64,000 nucleotides of DNA from Rhodoblastus sp. 17X3 (GTDB lineage: Bacteria; Pseudomonadota; Alphaproteobacteria; Rhizobiales; Beijerinckiaceae): contig NZ_JASHHX010000001.1 in the NCBI RefSeq assembly GCF_030056575.1, positions 434,001 to 498,000 of the forward strand, given 5' to 3'. A model generated the notes under the pieces. It searched no databases, was not told where the DNA came from, and was given only the letters and a program-made list of their open reading frames with translations. Both the position numbers and the translations under genes were made by a program. Shown piece after piece: positions 32,673-42,139 of this stretch. Each line of letters starts with the position of its first letter. Within the stretch, counting starts at the first letter, position 1.

Positions 32673-33128
32673 ATGAGCTGCTCAACTGATGCCCGGACCC
32701 GTTCCTCGCGTTGCGGGCGCATGCGCTGGAGGCCGATGGAGCTTGCGGCGATGATCCTCGGCTTCGTCCTGTTCTGGCCCATCGGCCTCGCCATCCTCGG
32801 GTGGAAAATGTATCAGGCGAAAACCCGGTATGCCGGTGATTTCGGCCAGTTCGCCCAGGAAAAATGGGGCGGATTTGAAAGACGCAGCGGCCTTGGCGCC
32901 ATGGCCCGCGAGTTCAGCGGCAGGCCGGGGGCCAGCGGCAATTCCGCTTTCGACGAATGGCGCAAGGCGGAGCTTGAGCGCCTCGAAGAAGAGCGCCGCA
33001 AGATCTACGAGGCCGAAAAAGCCTTCTATGATTACCAGGAGGGTCTCCGCCAGGCCAAGGACCGTGAGGAATTCGAACGCTTCATGGCCAGTCGTGCCGC
33101 TTCGGCGCCGGCCGGCAAGCAATCCTGA
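32673..33128 (+). CDS. DUF2852 domain membrane protein
   Basis: A 151-residue protein with one N-terminal TM helix (MELAAMILGFVLFWPIGLAI, about residues 22-41), then a charged coiled-coil region EWRKAELERLEEERRKIYEA to the end. The layout PxELAAM..GF..FWPxGLA is the DUF2852 signature, common in Hyphomicrobiales and of unknown function. I prefer the ATG at 32673 because GGAG lies six bases upstream; the ATG at 32661 would add four residues (MECH). A strong terminator follows. Confidence 0.82.
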   Translation: MSCSTDARTRSSRCGRMRWRPMELAAMILGFVLFWPIGLAILGWKMYQAKTRYAGDFGQFAQEKWGGFERRSGLGAMAREFSGRPGASGNSAFDEWRKAELERLEEERRKIYEAEKAFYDYQEGLRQAKDREEFERFMASRAASAPAGKQS

Positions 33129-33139
33129 CCGCAGATCGG

Positions 33140-33168
33140 CGGCGGCCTTCGGGCCGCCGTTTTTTTTT
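33140..33168 (+). terminator. Rho-independent terminator after the DUF2852 gene
   Basis: An 8-bp GC stem CGGCGGCC (33140-33147) closes a TTCG tetraloop with GGCCGCCG (33152-33159), followed by nine T (33160-33168). This is a textbook intrinsic terminator. Confidence 0.95.
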
Positions 33169-33293
33169 CGCGCGGGCGTCGAATTCCGGCCAAGCGCTTC
33201 CATCCAGGACCATACCGGCGAAACCGGTTGAATTTTAAGCATTAACTATCTTGCTTCAGGGGAGATTAACGCGCCGGTCGCAGGAATGGCGGC

Positions 33294-34418
33294 ATGGCGC
33301 GTCCTGTCCTGCCTCTCCTCTTGCTCGCGATCGGGCTCGGCGGTCTCGCCGGATGCTCGAAGTTCGAGCGCGCCGAGCGCCCGGCCTGGCGCACGCGAGC
33401 CGAGAACGCCTGTTTCGCGCAACGCCGCGTCGCGATGAGCGCCTATGTCCAGCCTGCGGCGCGCGAGATCGACGGCCCGTCGATCTGCGGCCTGACGAAA
33501 CCGCTGAAGGTCACGGCGCTACAGGGTGGGGCGGTGCTGTTCAACTCCACCCAGACGCTCGACTGCCCCATGGTGGCGGAGCTCGACGCCTGGCTCGCCG
33601 ACATGGTCCAGCCGGCGGCTCAGGCGCGCTTCGGCCAGCCGGTGGTGCAGATCGACTCCATGGGCTCCTATTCCTGCCGCGGCATGAACAACCAGATCGG
33701 CGCGCGCCTGTCGGAACATTCCTTCGGCAATGCGCTCGATATCGGCGGCTTCCGCCTCGCCGACGGTCGGCAGGTCACGCTGGTCCGCGACTGGACGCGC
33801 GGCGATCCCCAGACGCAGGCTTTTCTGCGCGATATTCACAACGGGGCCTGCGAACATTTCGCCACGGTTTTGAGCCCGGGTTCAAATCCGTTCCACTACA
33901 ATCATATCCATGTCGATCTGGCAATGCATGGCATGAGCTCGAGCGGCCCGCGCCGCATCTGCAAGCCCGCCCAGCAGAACACGGTCGCGCCGCCATCGCC
34001 GAAGGACAATTTGCCCGAGACGCCTGAATTCGATGACGATCTCGATATCGCCCAGGCGGGCGCGCCGCGCGGTCCGGCCGCCTATGCCACGACCGGAGGC
34101 GCCAATCTCGCGCTGTCCGGCGCGGCGCCGGATCCGATCCGCCGCCCGCCGCCGCCAGTTCCAGCGACCGCCACGACAATGCCCCAGACTTCGGCCCCCC
34201 AGACCGCCATCGCGCAGGCGCCGCTCGGCCCTCCGCCGGGACCGCCGCGCCGGCCCAGCGGACTCGCGCCCGTGAGCCTGCATGCGCAATTGCCGGCGGA
34301 TGAGCCTCTGGCGCCGCCGTCCCGCGAGCGGCGCGGCGCGATGCGCGAGGATGGAGCCTATGTGCCGGAAGGCGCGCCATCCGATTTTGACCTGCCGCCG
34401 TCGCGCCCGCGGCGCTGA
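33294..34418 (+). CDS. Extensin family lipoprotein
   Basis: A 374-residue lipoprotein: hydrophobic signal and lipobox GGLAGC with C21 as the modified cysteine. The extensin-like domain follows (about 35-225) with ENACFAQ, the CGLTKPLKV block, SYSCRGMNNQIGARLSEHSF, GNALDIGGF and NPFHYNHIHVDLAMHG. The H/D pattern SEHSFGNALDI...HYNHIHVD resembles the metal site of LAS-type (VanY/MepA-like) peptidases, so a peptidoglycan-related role is plausible. Residues about 225-374 are a proline-rich tail likely to span or contact the cell wall. Confidence 0.85.
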   Translation: MARPVLPLLLLAIGLGGLAGCSKFERAERPAWRTRAENACFAQRRVAMSAYVQPAAREIDGPSICGLTKPLKVTALQGGAVLFNSTQTLDCPMVAELDAWLADMVQPAAQARFGQPVVQIDSMGSYSCRGMNNQIGARLSEHSFGNALDIGGFRLADGRQVTLVRDWTRGDPQTQAFLRDIHNGACEHFATVLSPGSNPFHYNHIHVDLAMHGMSSSGPRRICKPAQQNTVAPPSPKDNLPETPEFDDDLDIAQAGAPRGPAAYATTGGANLALSGAAPDPIRRPPPPVPATATTMPQTSAPQTAIAQAPLGPPPGPPRRPSGLAPVSLHAQLPADEPLAPPSRERRGAMREDGAYVPEGAPSDFDLPPSRPRR

Positions 34419-34431
34419 TCTTCAGGCGGAC

Positions 34432-34629
34432 TCAATCGTCGTCGTCGAGATCTTCGTCGTCGTCGAATTCGATCAGCGAGAGACAGGCGGCGGTGACAGT
34501 GGCGGTGCGCAGGGCGTCGTCGCTGTCGGCGTACCAGATCAGGTCCACCTGATCCTTGGTCTGCCGGACCACGGTCATGCCGCGCCCGCCGGATTTCAGT
34601 TGCACGATTTCGCCGGGTTTGAAGTCCAT
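34432..34629 (-). CDS. YodC-family (DUF2158) small protein
   Basis: A 65-residue protein with the DUF2158 core MDFKPGEIVQLKSGGRGMTV and VDLIWYADSDDALRTATV, followed by a very acidic tail FDDDEDLDDDD. The core looks like a small beta-barrel fold; the function is unknown. I chose the ATG at 34629 because GAGGG lies just upstream and the family starts here; an in-frame extension to 34701 would overlap hemF. It lies 62 bp after hemF on the same strand. Confidence 0.78.
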   Translation of the reverse strand: MDFKPGEIVQLKSGGRGMTVVRQTKDQVDLIWYADSDDALRTATVTAACLSLIEFDDDEDLDDDD

Positions 34630-34691
34630 CGCTTCCCTCGCCTCGCTCGCTTTGAACCCCGTGAGGAAACCACGGGGCGATTCGTCCTGCC

Positions 34692-35588
34692 TTACGGCCA
34701 TTTTACTATCGGGGGCATGGATGACAGAATCGAGTCGACATTGCCGCCGGTCTTGAGTCCAAAAATCGTGCCTCGGTCATAGAGCAGATTGAACTCGACA
34801 TAGCGTCCGCGCCGAACCAGTTGCTCCTCGCGCTGGTCCGGGGTCCAGTCCTTGCCCATATTGGCTTCGACCAGGCGCGGATAAATATCGAGGAAGGCTT
34901 CGCCGACCGCGCGGGTGAAGGCGAAGGCGGGATCGAATGCCCCGTCGCCCGCTTCGAGATAGTCGTAAAATATGCCGCCAACCCCGCGCGGCTCGTTACG
35001 GTGCTTGAGATGGAAATATTCGTCGCACCAGGCCTTGAAGCGCGCGTAATCCGCCACTGCATGGCCGTCGCAGGCCTGTTGCATCGCGGCGTGGAAGGCG
35101 AGCGTGTCCGGGTCGTCCTGCGTGCGGCGGGCGTCGAGCACCGGGGTCAGGTCGGCCCCGCCGCCGAACCAGGCGCGCGAGGTCACGACCATGCGCGTGT
35201 TCATGTGAACGGCGGGCACATTGGGGTTCCACGGATGCACGATCAGCGAAATGCCGCCCGCCCAGAAGCGCGGGTCCTGGTCCGCGCCCGGAATCTGTTT
35301 GGCGAATTCCGGCGCGAAGGTCCCGTGGACGGCGGAGCAATGAACGCCCGCCTTTTCGAACAGCCGGCCCTTGAGCAGGCCCATGCGGCCGCCGCCGCCC
35401 GGCGCGCCATCGTGGTTTTTCCGCTCCCATGGCGTGCGCACGAATGTCCCCGGCGCGGCGCCCGGTTCGGCCAGCACGGCGTCGTCGCGGCGCTCCAGCG
35501 CCTCGAAGGCCGCCATGATGCGGCCTTGCAGCGCGTCGAACCATTCCACCGCCGCGCGTTTGCGAACATCCAGAATCGTATCGTTCAC
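34692..35588 (-). CDS. hemF: Oxygen-dependent coproporphyrinogen III oxidase
   Basis: A 298-residue enzyme converting coproporphyrinogen III to protoporphyrinogen IX with O2, late in heme synthesis. Family blocks present: [44 protein letters not shown], the signature [20 protein letters not shown], and [20 protein letters not shown]. Length is normal. Its start overlaps the stop of trmL by 4 bp. Use of the aerobic enzyme shows heme can be made in air; an anaerobic HemN may exist elsewhere. Confidence 0.95.
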   Translation of the reverse strand: MNDTILDVRKRAAVEWFDALQGRIMAAFEALERRDDAVLAEPGAAPGTFVRTPWERKNHDGAPGGGGRMGLLKGRLFEKAGVHCSAVHGTFAPEFAKQIPGADQDPRFWAGGISLIVHPWNPNVPAVHMNTRMVVTSRAWFGGGADLTPVLDARRTQDDPDTLAFHAAMQQACDGHAVADYARFKAWCDEYFHLKHRNEPRGVGGIFYDYLEAGDGAFDPAFAFTRAVGEAFLDIYPRLVEANMGKDWTPDQREEQLVRRGRYVEFNLLYDRGTIFGLKTGGNVDSILSSMPPIVKWP

Positions 35589-36076
35589 GAAAGCTCCCCT
35601 TTAGCGAATCCATCCGTCTGGCGAAGCGCTTCCCCCAGAACCATCGCGGCCGCCACGGCGACATTGAGCGAGCGCAGATCCGCGCGAATCGGAACGCGCA
35701 GCACGGCGTCCGCCGCTTCATGCGTCTCGGGCGGCGCGCCGGCGGATTCGCGGCCCACCATGACAATGTCGCCCGGGCGGAAGGCGAAGTCCACATAGGG
35801 CGTGGTCCCGCTGGTCGAGAGCAGCACCAGCCTGCGGCCCGTTGTCGCACGCCAGTCCTCGAAAGCGCGCCAGGAGGCGTGCCGCGCGATGTCGACATGG
35901 TCGAGATAATCCAGCCCGGCGCGACGGAAATGCTTGTCGGAAATGGGAAATCCGGCGGGCTCGATCAGCGCGGCGTCGAGGCCGAGACAGGCGCAGAGCC
36001 GCAGCATCGTGCCCGCGTTTTGCGGTATGTCGGGCTGGAAAAGCGCCAGGCAGAAGGGAGCGGCGGCGGAGGGCAT
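35585..36076 (-). CDS. trmL: tRNA (cytidine(34)-2'-O)-methyltransferase
   Basis: A 163-residue SPOUT-class methyltransferase that 2'-O-methylates the wobble base of certain leucine tRNAs. Typical TrmL blocks: [20 protein letters not shown] at the start, [20 protein letters not shown], then the knot region [10 protein letters not shown] and [20 protein letters not shown]. The start is placed at the ATG 36074-36076; upstream in-frame sequence lacks family similarity. It is the first gene of a trmL-hemF pair, divergent from petABC. Confidence 0.9.
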   Translation of the reverse strand: MPSAAAPFCLALFQPDIPQNAGTMLRLCACLGLDAALIEPAGFPISDKHFRRAGLDYLDHVDIARHASWRAFEDWRATTGRRLVLLSTSGTTPYVDFAFRPGDIVMVGRESAGAPPETHEAADAVLRVPIRADLRSLNVAVAAAMVLGEALRQTDGFAKGELS

Positions 36077-36482
36077 GGCGTTCGATAGCACCGCCGCGCG
36101 GCGCCGCCAATATCCATCCGGTCCGCGATGCGCCGCCGCCACATTTTTAGGCGCGCACGTTTCTGCTCGTCCTTTAGGCCGAGGCCGGTGAAGCAAAGGC
36201 TGGAAAAAGCTGTATGGTCTAAGCCTTTCTTCTTAGCGGGGTCTATGGACAATGGGGCGGAAAGGCGCCAAATAACGGCGCTTGCCCAAACAGGCCCGCC
36301 TCCTTTCGCTGTCGCGCCTTGCCATCATCAGGCCCGCGCAGCCGGCGATTTCGGCGGAACAAACCTTTTCGCCGCGCGACGGAGATTCGTTCGAAGCCGC
36401 GCGAAGTTCAATGGCTTCGCCGCCCGAGGCGAAGCGAGTCTCCGCCGGTCGCGGAGGCGCTCCAACGATTGGGGACGAAAAC
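36077..36482. promoter_or_regulatory. Divergent trmL / petABC promoter region
   Basis: A 406-bp spacer between the chosen starts of trmL and petA. It must hold promoters for both directions. An open frame continuous with petA runs back to 36282, with an in-frame ATG at 36411, so part of this region could be coding if the Rieske protein has an N-terminal extension. I see no FNR-type TTGAT-N4-ATCAA box. GGGGA at 36471-36475 serves petA. Confidence 0.4.
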
Positions 36483-37001
36483 TTGGCCAGCGCAACGACG
36501 GTCGAACCGACCCGCAGAGACTTTCTGTTCATCGCCACCGGGGCTGTCGCCGCCGTGGGCGCGGCCGCCGTCGTGTGGCCGCTGATCAATCAGATGAGCC
36601 CCGACGCCTCGACCCTTGCTCTGGCCTCGACGGAAGTCGATATCGGCGCGATCCCCGAGGGCCAGATCATCACGATCAAATGGCGCGGCAAGCCGGTCTT
36701 CATCAGCCACCGTACGGAAAAGGAAATCAAGGAGGCGGAGGACGTCAACATCGCCACCTTGCCGGACCCGCAAACCGACGCCGCCCGCGTCCAGAAGCCG
36801 CAATGGCTGATCGTCATCGGCGTCTGCACCCATCTCGGCTGCATCCCGCTCGGCCACCAGGGCGAATATGGCGGCTGGTTCTGCCCCTGCCACGGTTCGG
36901 TCTACGATACCTCGGGCCGCATTCGCAAAGGCCCTGCGCCGCGCAATCTGGCCGTTCCGCAATATACGTTCCTGACCGACACGAAAGTGAAAATCGGCTG
37001 A
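36483..37001 (+). CDS. petA: Ubiquinol-cytochrome c reductase iron-sulfur (Rieske) subunit
   Basis: A Rieske [2Fe-2S] subunit of the bc1 complex, taking electrons from quinol to cytochrome c1. From the TTG at 36483 it has 172 residues. The twin-arginine motif is TRRDFLF (10-16), with a membrane anchor about 17-35. Cluster loops are C115-T-H117-L-G-C120 and C134-P-C136-H137-G. GGGGA seven bases upstream and the usual family length favour TTG; an ATG at 36411 would add 24 residues. It is the first gene of the petABC operon. Confidence 0.9.
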   Translation: MASATTVEPTRRDFLFIATGAVAAVGAAAVVWPLINQMSPDASTLALASTEVDIGAIPEGQIITIKWRGKPVFISHRTEKEIKEAEDVNIATLPDPQTDAARVQKPQWLIVIGVCTHLGCIPLGHQGEYGGWFCPCHGSVYDTSGRIRKGPAPRNLAVPQYTFLTDTKVKIG

Positions 37002-37064
37002 CCCGCCGTCCGGCCCGCGCCGGACGCCTCCGCCCGTCCCAACGAATTTTCGAAGAGATACCAG

Positions 37065-38345
37065 ATGCACGGACACTCAACTTTCGAGCCGAAGAACGGC
37101 GTGGTGAAGTGGCTTGAAGCCCGTCTGCCGATTCTCAGCTTCATGCACGGCTCTTTCGTCGCCTATCCGACCCCGAAGAACCTCAACTACTGGTGGACCT
37201 TCGGCGCGATCCTGTCCTTCATGCTGATCGCGCAGATCGTCACCGGCGTCGTGCTGACCATGCACTACACGCCGGAATCCACTTTGGCCTTCGGCTCGGT
37301 CGAAAAGATCATGCGCGACGTGAACTGGGGCTGGATGCTGCGCTACGCCCATTCGAACGGCGCCTCGATGTTCTTCTTCGCCGTCTATATCCACATCTTC
37401 CGCGGCATTTATTACGGCTCCTACAAGGCTCCGCGCGAGGTGCTGTGGATCCTCGGCGTGATCATCTTCCTGCTCATGATGGCCACCGGCTTCATGGGCT
37501 ACGTGCTGCCCTGGGGCCAGATGTCCTTCTGGGGCGCGACCGTCATCACCAACCTGTTCTCGGCCATTCCCTTCGTCGGCGACGAGATCACGGTCTGGCT
37601 GTGGGGCGGATATTCGGTCGACAACCCGACCCTGAACCGCTTCTTCGCGCTGCATTACCTGCTGCCCTTCATCATCGTCGCCGTCGTCGGACTGCACGTC
37701 TGGGCGCTGCATGTCTGCGGCCAGAACAATCCGGACGGCGTCGAGATCAAGGACATCGCCAAGGACACCGTGCCCTTCACGCCGCATGCGACGATGAAGG
37801 ACAGCCTGGGCATCGTCTTCTTCCTGCTGCTCTATTGCTGGTTCATCTTCTACGTCCCGAACTATCTCGGCGACGCCGACAACTACATTCCGGCGAACCC
37901 GATGAAGACCCCGCCGCACATCGTGCCTGAATGGTACTTCCTGCCGTTCTATGCGATCCTGCGTTCGATTCCGGACAAGCTGATGGGCGTCATCGCGATG
38001 TTCGCGGCGATCGCCGTGCTGGCCTTCCTGCCCTGGCTTGACACCTCCAAGGTGCGTTCGGCCAAATATCGCCCGATCTACAAGATCTTCTTCTGGATCT
38101 TCGTTGTCTGCGCGGTCGGCCTCGGCTATCTCGGCGCCATGCCTCCGGAAGGCGGCTTCGTCCTGGCGTCGCGCATTCTCGCCGTCGCTTATTTCGCCTT
38201 CTTCCTGATCGTTCTGCCGCTGCTTGGCCTTTTCGAAAAGACCAAGCCGGTGCCGGCCTCCATCGCCGACGCGGTTCTCGCCAAGCACGGGTCCGCATCA
38301 TCGGTCGCGGCGAGCGCCGCCTCCGCTCCGCAGACCAAGGGCTGA
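37065..38345 (+). CDS. petB: Cytochrome b of the bc1 complex
   Basis: A 426-residue, eight-helix integral membrane subunit binding two b hemes and both quinone sites. Axial histidines pair as H96/H197 and H110/H211. The Qo-site PEWY motif is at 288-291 ([16 protein letters not shown]). The alanine/serine-rich 25-residue C-terminal tail is extra to the core. It is a stand-alone gene, not fused to cytochrome c1. It lies 63 bp after petA and 25 bp before petC. Confidence 0.96.
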   Translation: MHGHSTFEPKNGVVKWLEARLPILSFMHGSFVAYPTPKNLNYWWTFGAILSFMLIAQIVTGVVLTMHYTPESTLAFGSVEKIMRDVNWGWMLRYAHSNGASMFFFAVYIHIFRGIYYGSYKAPREVLWILGVIIFLLMMATGFMGYVLPWGQMSFWGATVITNLFSAIPFVGDEITVWLWGGYSVDNPTLNRFFALHYLLPFIIVAVVGLHVWALHVCGQNNPDGVEIKDIAKDTVPFTPHATMKDSLGIVFFLLLYCWFIFYVPNYLGDADNYIPANPMKTPPHIVPEWYFLPFYAILRSIPDKLMGVIAMFAAIAVLAFLPWLDTSKVRSAKYRPIYKIFFWIFVVCAVGLGYLGAMPPEGGFVLASRILAVAYFAFFLIVLPLLGLFEKTKPVPASIADAVLAKHGSASSVAASAASAPQTKG

Positions 38346-38370
38346 CCGGCCGATTTCGAGGAATTCAACA

Positions 38371-39210
38371 ATGGCTTTCACCAAGAAAATCGGAATCGCC
38401 GCGGCGGCCTTGCTGGGCGCCGTCGCCTTCTCCAACCTGACCCTGCGCGCGCAAGAGGGCGGCGCACATGAGTCGCCGAATCCGACCCGTCAGACGTGGT
38501 CCTTCTCGGGTCCGTTCGGCACGTTCGATCGCGCGCAGCTGCAGCGCGGCTTCAAGGTCTACAAGGAAGTGTGCTCGAACTGTCACGAGCTGCACATCCC
38601 GATCCGCACCCTCGGCCAGCCGGGCGGACCCGGCTTCACGGAAGATCAGGTCAAGACCCTCGCCGCGACCTATACGGTGCATGACGGCCCGAATCTTCAG
38701 GGCGAAATGTTCGATCGTCCCGGCCGTCCGGCGGACTTCTTCCCGGCTCCGTTCCCGAATCCGGAAGCCGCCGCGGCTTCGCTCGGCGCCGCGCCGCCGG
38801 ACATGTCGCTGCTCGCCAAGTCGATCAAGTTCGAGCGCGGCTTCCCCGCTTTCGTCTTCGACGCGCTGCCAATTCCCGGCGGTATGTATCAGGAAGTCGG
38901 GCCGGATCTGATCTACGCGATCCTGAACGGCTACACCAAGGAAGACGACCCGAACTGGAACCTGTATTTCCCGGGCCACAAGATCGCCATGGGCAAGCCG
39001 CTGGCCGCTGGCCAGGTCGATTATACGGACGGCACGCCGACCACGCTGGAGCAATATTCCAAGGATGTGGCCGCCTTCCTGTACTGGGCGGCCGAGCCCA
39101 GCCTTGAGCAGCGCAAGCGCATCGGCGCCCGCGTCATGATCTTCCTGCTGGTTCTGGCGGGTCTGCTCTATTTCACGAAGAAGAAGATCTGGGCGGACGT
39201 CGCCCACTGA
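38371..39210 (+). CDS. petC: Cytochrome c1 of the bc1 complex
   Basis: A 279-residue membrane-anchored c-type cytochrome that passes electrons from the Rieske centre to soluble cytochrome c. The N-terminal signal ends near LRAQ. Heme binding is at C68-S-N-C71-H72 (KVYKEVCSNCHELH). The C-terminal anchor is RVMIFLLVLAGLLYFTKKKI. The ATG at 38371 gives the expected signal peptide. It completes the petABC operon and is followed by a strong terminator. Confidence 0.95.
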   Translation: MAFTKKIGIAAAALLGAVAFSNLTLRAQEGGAHESPNPTRQTWSFSGPFGTFDRAQLQRGFKVYKEVCSNCHELHIPIRTLGQPGGPGFTEDQVKTLAATYTVHDGPNLQGEMFDRPGRPADFFPAPFPNPEAAAASLGAAPPDMSLLAKSIKFERGFPAFVFDALPIPGGMYQEVGPDLIYAILNGYTKEDDPNWNLYFPGHKIAMGKPLAAGQVDYTDGTPTTLEQYSKDVAAFLYWAAEPSLEQRKRIGARVMIFLLVLAGLLYFTKKKIWADVAH

Positions 39211-39241
39211 TCTTCTCGCGCCATAGCCGGAAAGAAACGTC

Positions 39242-39266
39242 AAGAGGCCCCGTTGGGGCCTCTTTT
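39242..39266 (+). terminator. Terminator of the petABC operon
   Basis: A perfect 10-bp stem AAGAGGCCCC (39242-39251) and GGGGCCTCTT (39255-39264) around a GTT loop, followed by TT then CATTT. It touches the stop of the convergent KGG gene and may act in both directions. Confidence 0.9.
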
Positions 39267-39538
39267 CATTTCATCGGCGCGTCGCTCTCCGCCGCGCCAT
39301 GGGCCGCGCGTCCGCCCTTGCGTCCGGCGGTCTTCGCGAGGTCCTTGTCGCGGGCGAAACTGCGGTTGGTCGGGCTGACGCTGCGGCCGCCCTTGCGCCC
39401 GGCCTCGGCGGCCAGTTCGGAGTTTTGCGAGAAACTCCTTTTTTCGCGGGGCACGCTTTCCCCGCCCTTGCGCGCGATGGCGCGCTGCTTTTCGGGATCC
39501 ATCGAGGCGAAGCCCCGAGCTTTCTTGATCGTCTCCAT
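39266..39538 (-). CDS. KGG-repeat stress-response protein
   Basis: A 90-residue hydrophilic protein with three KGG motifs: GFASMDPEKQRAIARKGGES, AAEAGRKGGRSV and AKTAGRKGGRAA, separated by SFSQNSEL and SFARDKDL. This is the stress-induced bacterial acidophilic repeat (KGG) family, related to E. coli YciG/GsiB. It is predicted to be largely unstructured and desiccation- or stress-induced. It is convergent with the petABC operon, sharing its terminator hairpin. Confidence 0.85.
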   Translation of the reverse strand: METIKKARGFASMDPEKQRAIARKGGESVPREKRSFSQNSELAAEAGRKGGRSVSPTNRSFARDKDLAKTAGRKGGRAAHGAAESDAPMK

Positions 39539-39766
39539 ACCTACATCCTCGCGGCGCCGCGCCCGGGGCGCAGGCCCTGAACGGGGGGATAATCTAGGAA
39601 ACGCGCGAATCGGCTTTCGGGTGCAATTTTTCGTGTTTTAAACGATCACCAAATCGTGACGGCGCGCGTGGAGGCTCTGCGCGGCGATCGGCGTAGTCTG
39701 TTCAAATGGAGTTTTGGGCGCTTCGTTCGATTGGGCGGGCGCCTATTGGAGCCCGTGGAGCCCGGC

Positions 39767-41161
39767 ATGACGCAAACTCGCACGGAAACGGACTCGTTCG
39801 GCCGGATCGAGGTGGCTGAGGACCGGCTCTGGGGCGCGCAGACCGAGCGTTCCCTGCGCAATTTTGCGATCGGCGCGCAACTCATGCCGCGCGAAATCAT
39901 CCACGCCCTTGCCCTCGGCAAGAAGGTGGCCGCGAAGGTCAATGCCGAGCTTGGACTGCTCGATCCCAAGCTCGCCGCGGCCATTGTCGACGCCGCCGAG
40001 GAAGTCGCCTCCGGCCGGCTCGACGATCATTTCCCGCTAAAGGTCTGGCAAACAGGCTCCGGCACGCAGAGCCACATGAACGTCAACGAGGTGATCGCCA
40101 ATCGCGCCAATGAGGTTTTTGGCGTGGCGCGGGGCGCCATGGACCCCGTTCATCCCAATGACCATGTCAATCTGGGGCAATCGTCCAATGATTCCTTTCC
40201 GACCGCCATGCATGTCGCGGCGACGAGGGCGCTGATCCAAAACCTTCTGCCGGCCCTGCGCCAACTCGAAGCGAGCCTGCGCGGCAAGGTGCGGGAATTC
40301 GCCGGCCTGATCAAGATCGGCCGAACCCATCTGCAGGACGCGACGCCGATCACCCTCGGCCAGGAATTTTCGGGCTATGTCGCGCAGGTTGGCCTCGGAA
40401 TCGAGCGGATCGAGGCGGCTCTTCCGGGCCTCGCCTTTTTGGCGCAGGGCGCGACGGCGGTCGGCACGGGGCTCAACTCCCACAAGCTGTTCGCTGCGAA
40501 ATTCGCCCGCGAAATCGGCCGGGAAACGGGACTGCCGTTCAAGCCGGCGGAAAATTTCTTCGAGGCGCTGGCCAGCCACGACACTCTGGTCTTCGCTCAC
40601 GGCGCGCTCGAATCCGTGGCGACGGGCCTGTTCAAGATCGCCAGCGACATCCGCCTCGCGGGCAGCGGGCCGCGCGCCGGGCTTGGCGAACTGATCCTGC
40701 CGGCGAACGAGCCCGGCTCGTCGATCATGCCCGGCAAGGTCAATCCGACCCAAATCGAGGCGTTGACCATGGTCTGCGCGCGGGTGTTCGGCAATCAGGC
40801 GACCATCGCCTTCGCTGCGTCGCAAGGCCAATTCGAGCTGAATGTCTACAAGCCGGTCATCGCGTTCGCCTTTCTTGAAAGCGTGCGCCTGCTGGCCGAT
40901 TCCGCCCGCAGCTTCGCGGTCCATTGCGTCGACGGTCTCGCGGCCGACCCGCAGAAACTCGACGCGGCCATGCGGAATTCGCTGATGCTGGTGACGGCTT
41001 TGACGCCGAAAATTGGCTACGACAAGGCGGCGAAGATCGCCAAGGAAGCGCATGCGAACGGCACGAGCCTGCGCGAGGAGGCGATCCGGCTCGGCTTCGT
41101 CAGCCCCGAGGATTATGATTGCTGGGTGCGTCCCGAGGATATGCTCGCGCCGAAGGGCTGA
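39767..41161 (+). CDS. fumC: Fumarate hydratase, class II
   Basis: A 464-residue iron-independent fumarase interconverting fumarate and malate in the TCA cycle. The superfamily signature [11 protein letters not shown] is at 317-327. Also present are the substrate-site segments [19 protein letters not shown] and [24 protein letters not shown] six bases before the ATG at 39767 supports this start over an upstream in-frame codon. Its stop abuts the convergent DUF1624 gene with no gap. Confidence 0.95.
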   Translation: MTQTRTETDSFGRIEVAEDRLWGAQTERSLRNFAIGAQLMPREIIHALALGKKVAAKVNAELGLLDPKLAAAIVDAAEEVASGRLDDHFPLKVWQTGSGTQSHMNVNEVIANRANEVFGVARGAMDPVHPNDHVNLGQSSNDSFPTAMHVAATRALIQNLLPALRQLEASLRGKVREFAGLIKIGRTHLQDATPITLGQEFSGYVAQVGLGIERIEAALPGLAFLAQGATAVGTGLNSHKLFAAKFAREIGRETGLPFKPAENFFEALASHDTLVFAHGALESVATGLFKIASDIRLAGSGPRAGLGELILPANEPGSSIMPGKVNPTQIEALTMVCARVFGNQATIAFAASQGQFELNVYKPVIAFAFLESVRLLADSARSFAVHCVDGLAADPQKLDAAMRNSLMLVTALTPKIGYDKAAKIAKEAHANGTSLREEAIRLGFVSPEDYDCWVRPEDMLAPKG

Positions 41162-42139
41162 TCAATTGCCGCGATTGTCGCCGAAACAGGCCATGATCGC
41201 GTCATGGGCCTGAATTTTCTGCGCTGGCGTCAGATCGTCGTGCGCCATCCGAGGCCAATAGCCTTCCGCCTTGGCGTGCGCGACGGTGCAGGCGCAGGTC
41301 TTTTGGCAAAGATCGGCCTCGCCGGTGTCCTGAAAACATTGCGCCGCGCACTGCCCGATGAAGCCGGATTCCTGCGCCGGCGCGACGACGAAGAGCGCGA
41401 GCAAAGAGAAAAAGCCGAACAGCAGCGGCTGATGGATCAGATAGAAGGCCAGCGAATGCCGCCCGCATAACGCCAAGCCGCGCGCCAGTAGCCCGGATCG
41501 GGCGAGCTGCGCCGGCGGGGTTGCGCCTTGCGCGCGCCGCGCGATCCATTGGCCAAGGGCCACGCCGAACAGGACGAAGGCCAGCCAGGGCAGGAGCGGG
41601 CGGAAATCATTGCTGGGCGGCTCGAACGTGCCCAGCCCGGTCCACCAGAAGATTTTGACGTCGAAAAAGGGCGTTGCGAGAAAGTGCGGCGCGGCCAGCG
41701 CGAGCACGCCCGCAGCGAGCAGGACCCAGGCCGGCGCGGCGACCAAAGGCGCGGCGATGACGCTGGCCAGCGCAATGCAATGCAGGATGCCGAAAAAGAT
41801 CGGTGTCGTGGGAAACAGCCAGAACGAGGCGGCGCTGATCGCCGCGGCTGCCGCGACGATCATCGCCCAGCGCCGCCAGAAGGCCGGGCTGCGCAGGAGG
41901 GGGCCGCGCGCCCGCCCGGCGAGGGCGAGGCTGATCCCGACCAGCGTCAAAAAGCTCGCGCCGATGACATGGCCGAGCCAATGGAAACCCGCCGTATAAG
42001 GCGTTCCGTGGTCGATCCAGCCGAAATGGGCCAGATCCCATGTCAGGTGAAAGCCGAGCATCGCCCAGAGCGCGAGGCCGCGCGCGGAATCGACCCAGCC
42101 GAGGCGGGGGAAGTCCGGGCGCGGGACGGGGGCGGTCAC
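41162..42139 (-). CDS. DUF1624 (heparan-alpha-glucosaminide acetyltransferase-like) membrane protein
   Basis: A 325-residue polytopic membrane protein with DUF1624 features: RLGWVDSARGLALWAMLGFH at the start, a conserved histidine in the first helix, HWLGHVIGASFLTLVGISLA, and the terminal helix FYLIHQPLLFGFFSLLALFV. The family is thought to acylate sugars at the membrane. After the last helix there is an unusual cysteine-rich tail (about 265-325): C-x3-C, x9, C-x3-C-x-C, and a later C. The start overlaps the stop of the next upstream gene by 4 bp. Confidence 0.82.
   Translation of the reverse strand: MTAPVPRPDFPRLGWVDSARGLALWAMLGFHLTWDLAHFGWIDHGTPYTAGFHWLGHVIGASFLTLVGISLALAGRARGPLLRSPAFWRRWAMIVAAAAAISAASFWLFPTTPIFFGILHCIALASVIAAPLVAAPAWVLLAAGVLALAAPHFLATPFFDVKIFWWTGLGTFEPPSNDFRPLLPWLAFVLFGVALGQWIARRAQGATPPAQLARSGLLARGLALCGRHSLAFYLIHQPLLFGFFSLLALFVVAPAQESGFIGQCAAQCFQDTGEADLCQKTCACTVAHAKAEGYWPRMAHDDLTPAQKIQAHDAIMACFGDNRGN

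Noticed and set aside
33882-33891. GTTCAAATCC, resembling a tRNA T-arm
   Set aside because: It lies inside the conserved extensin segment encoding SPGSNPFHYNHIH, and no acceptor or anticodon stems can be formed around it.
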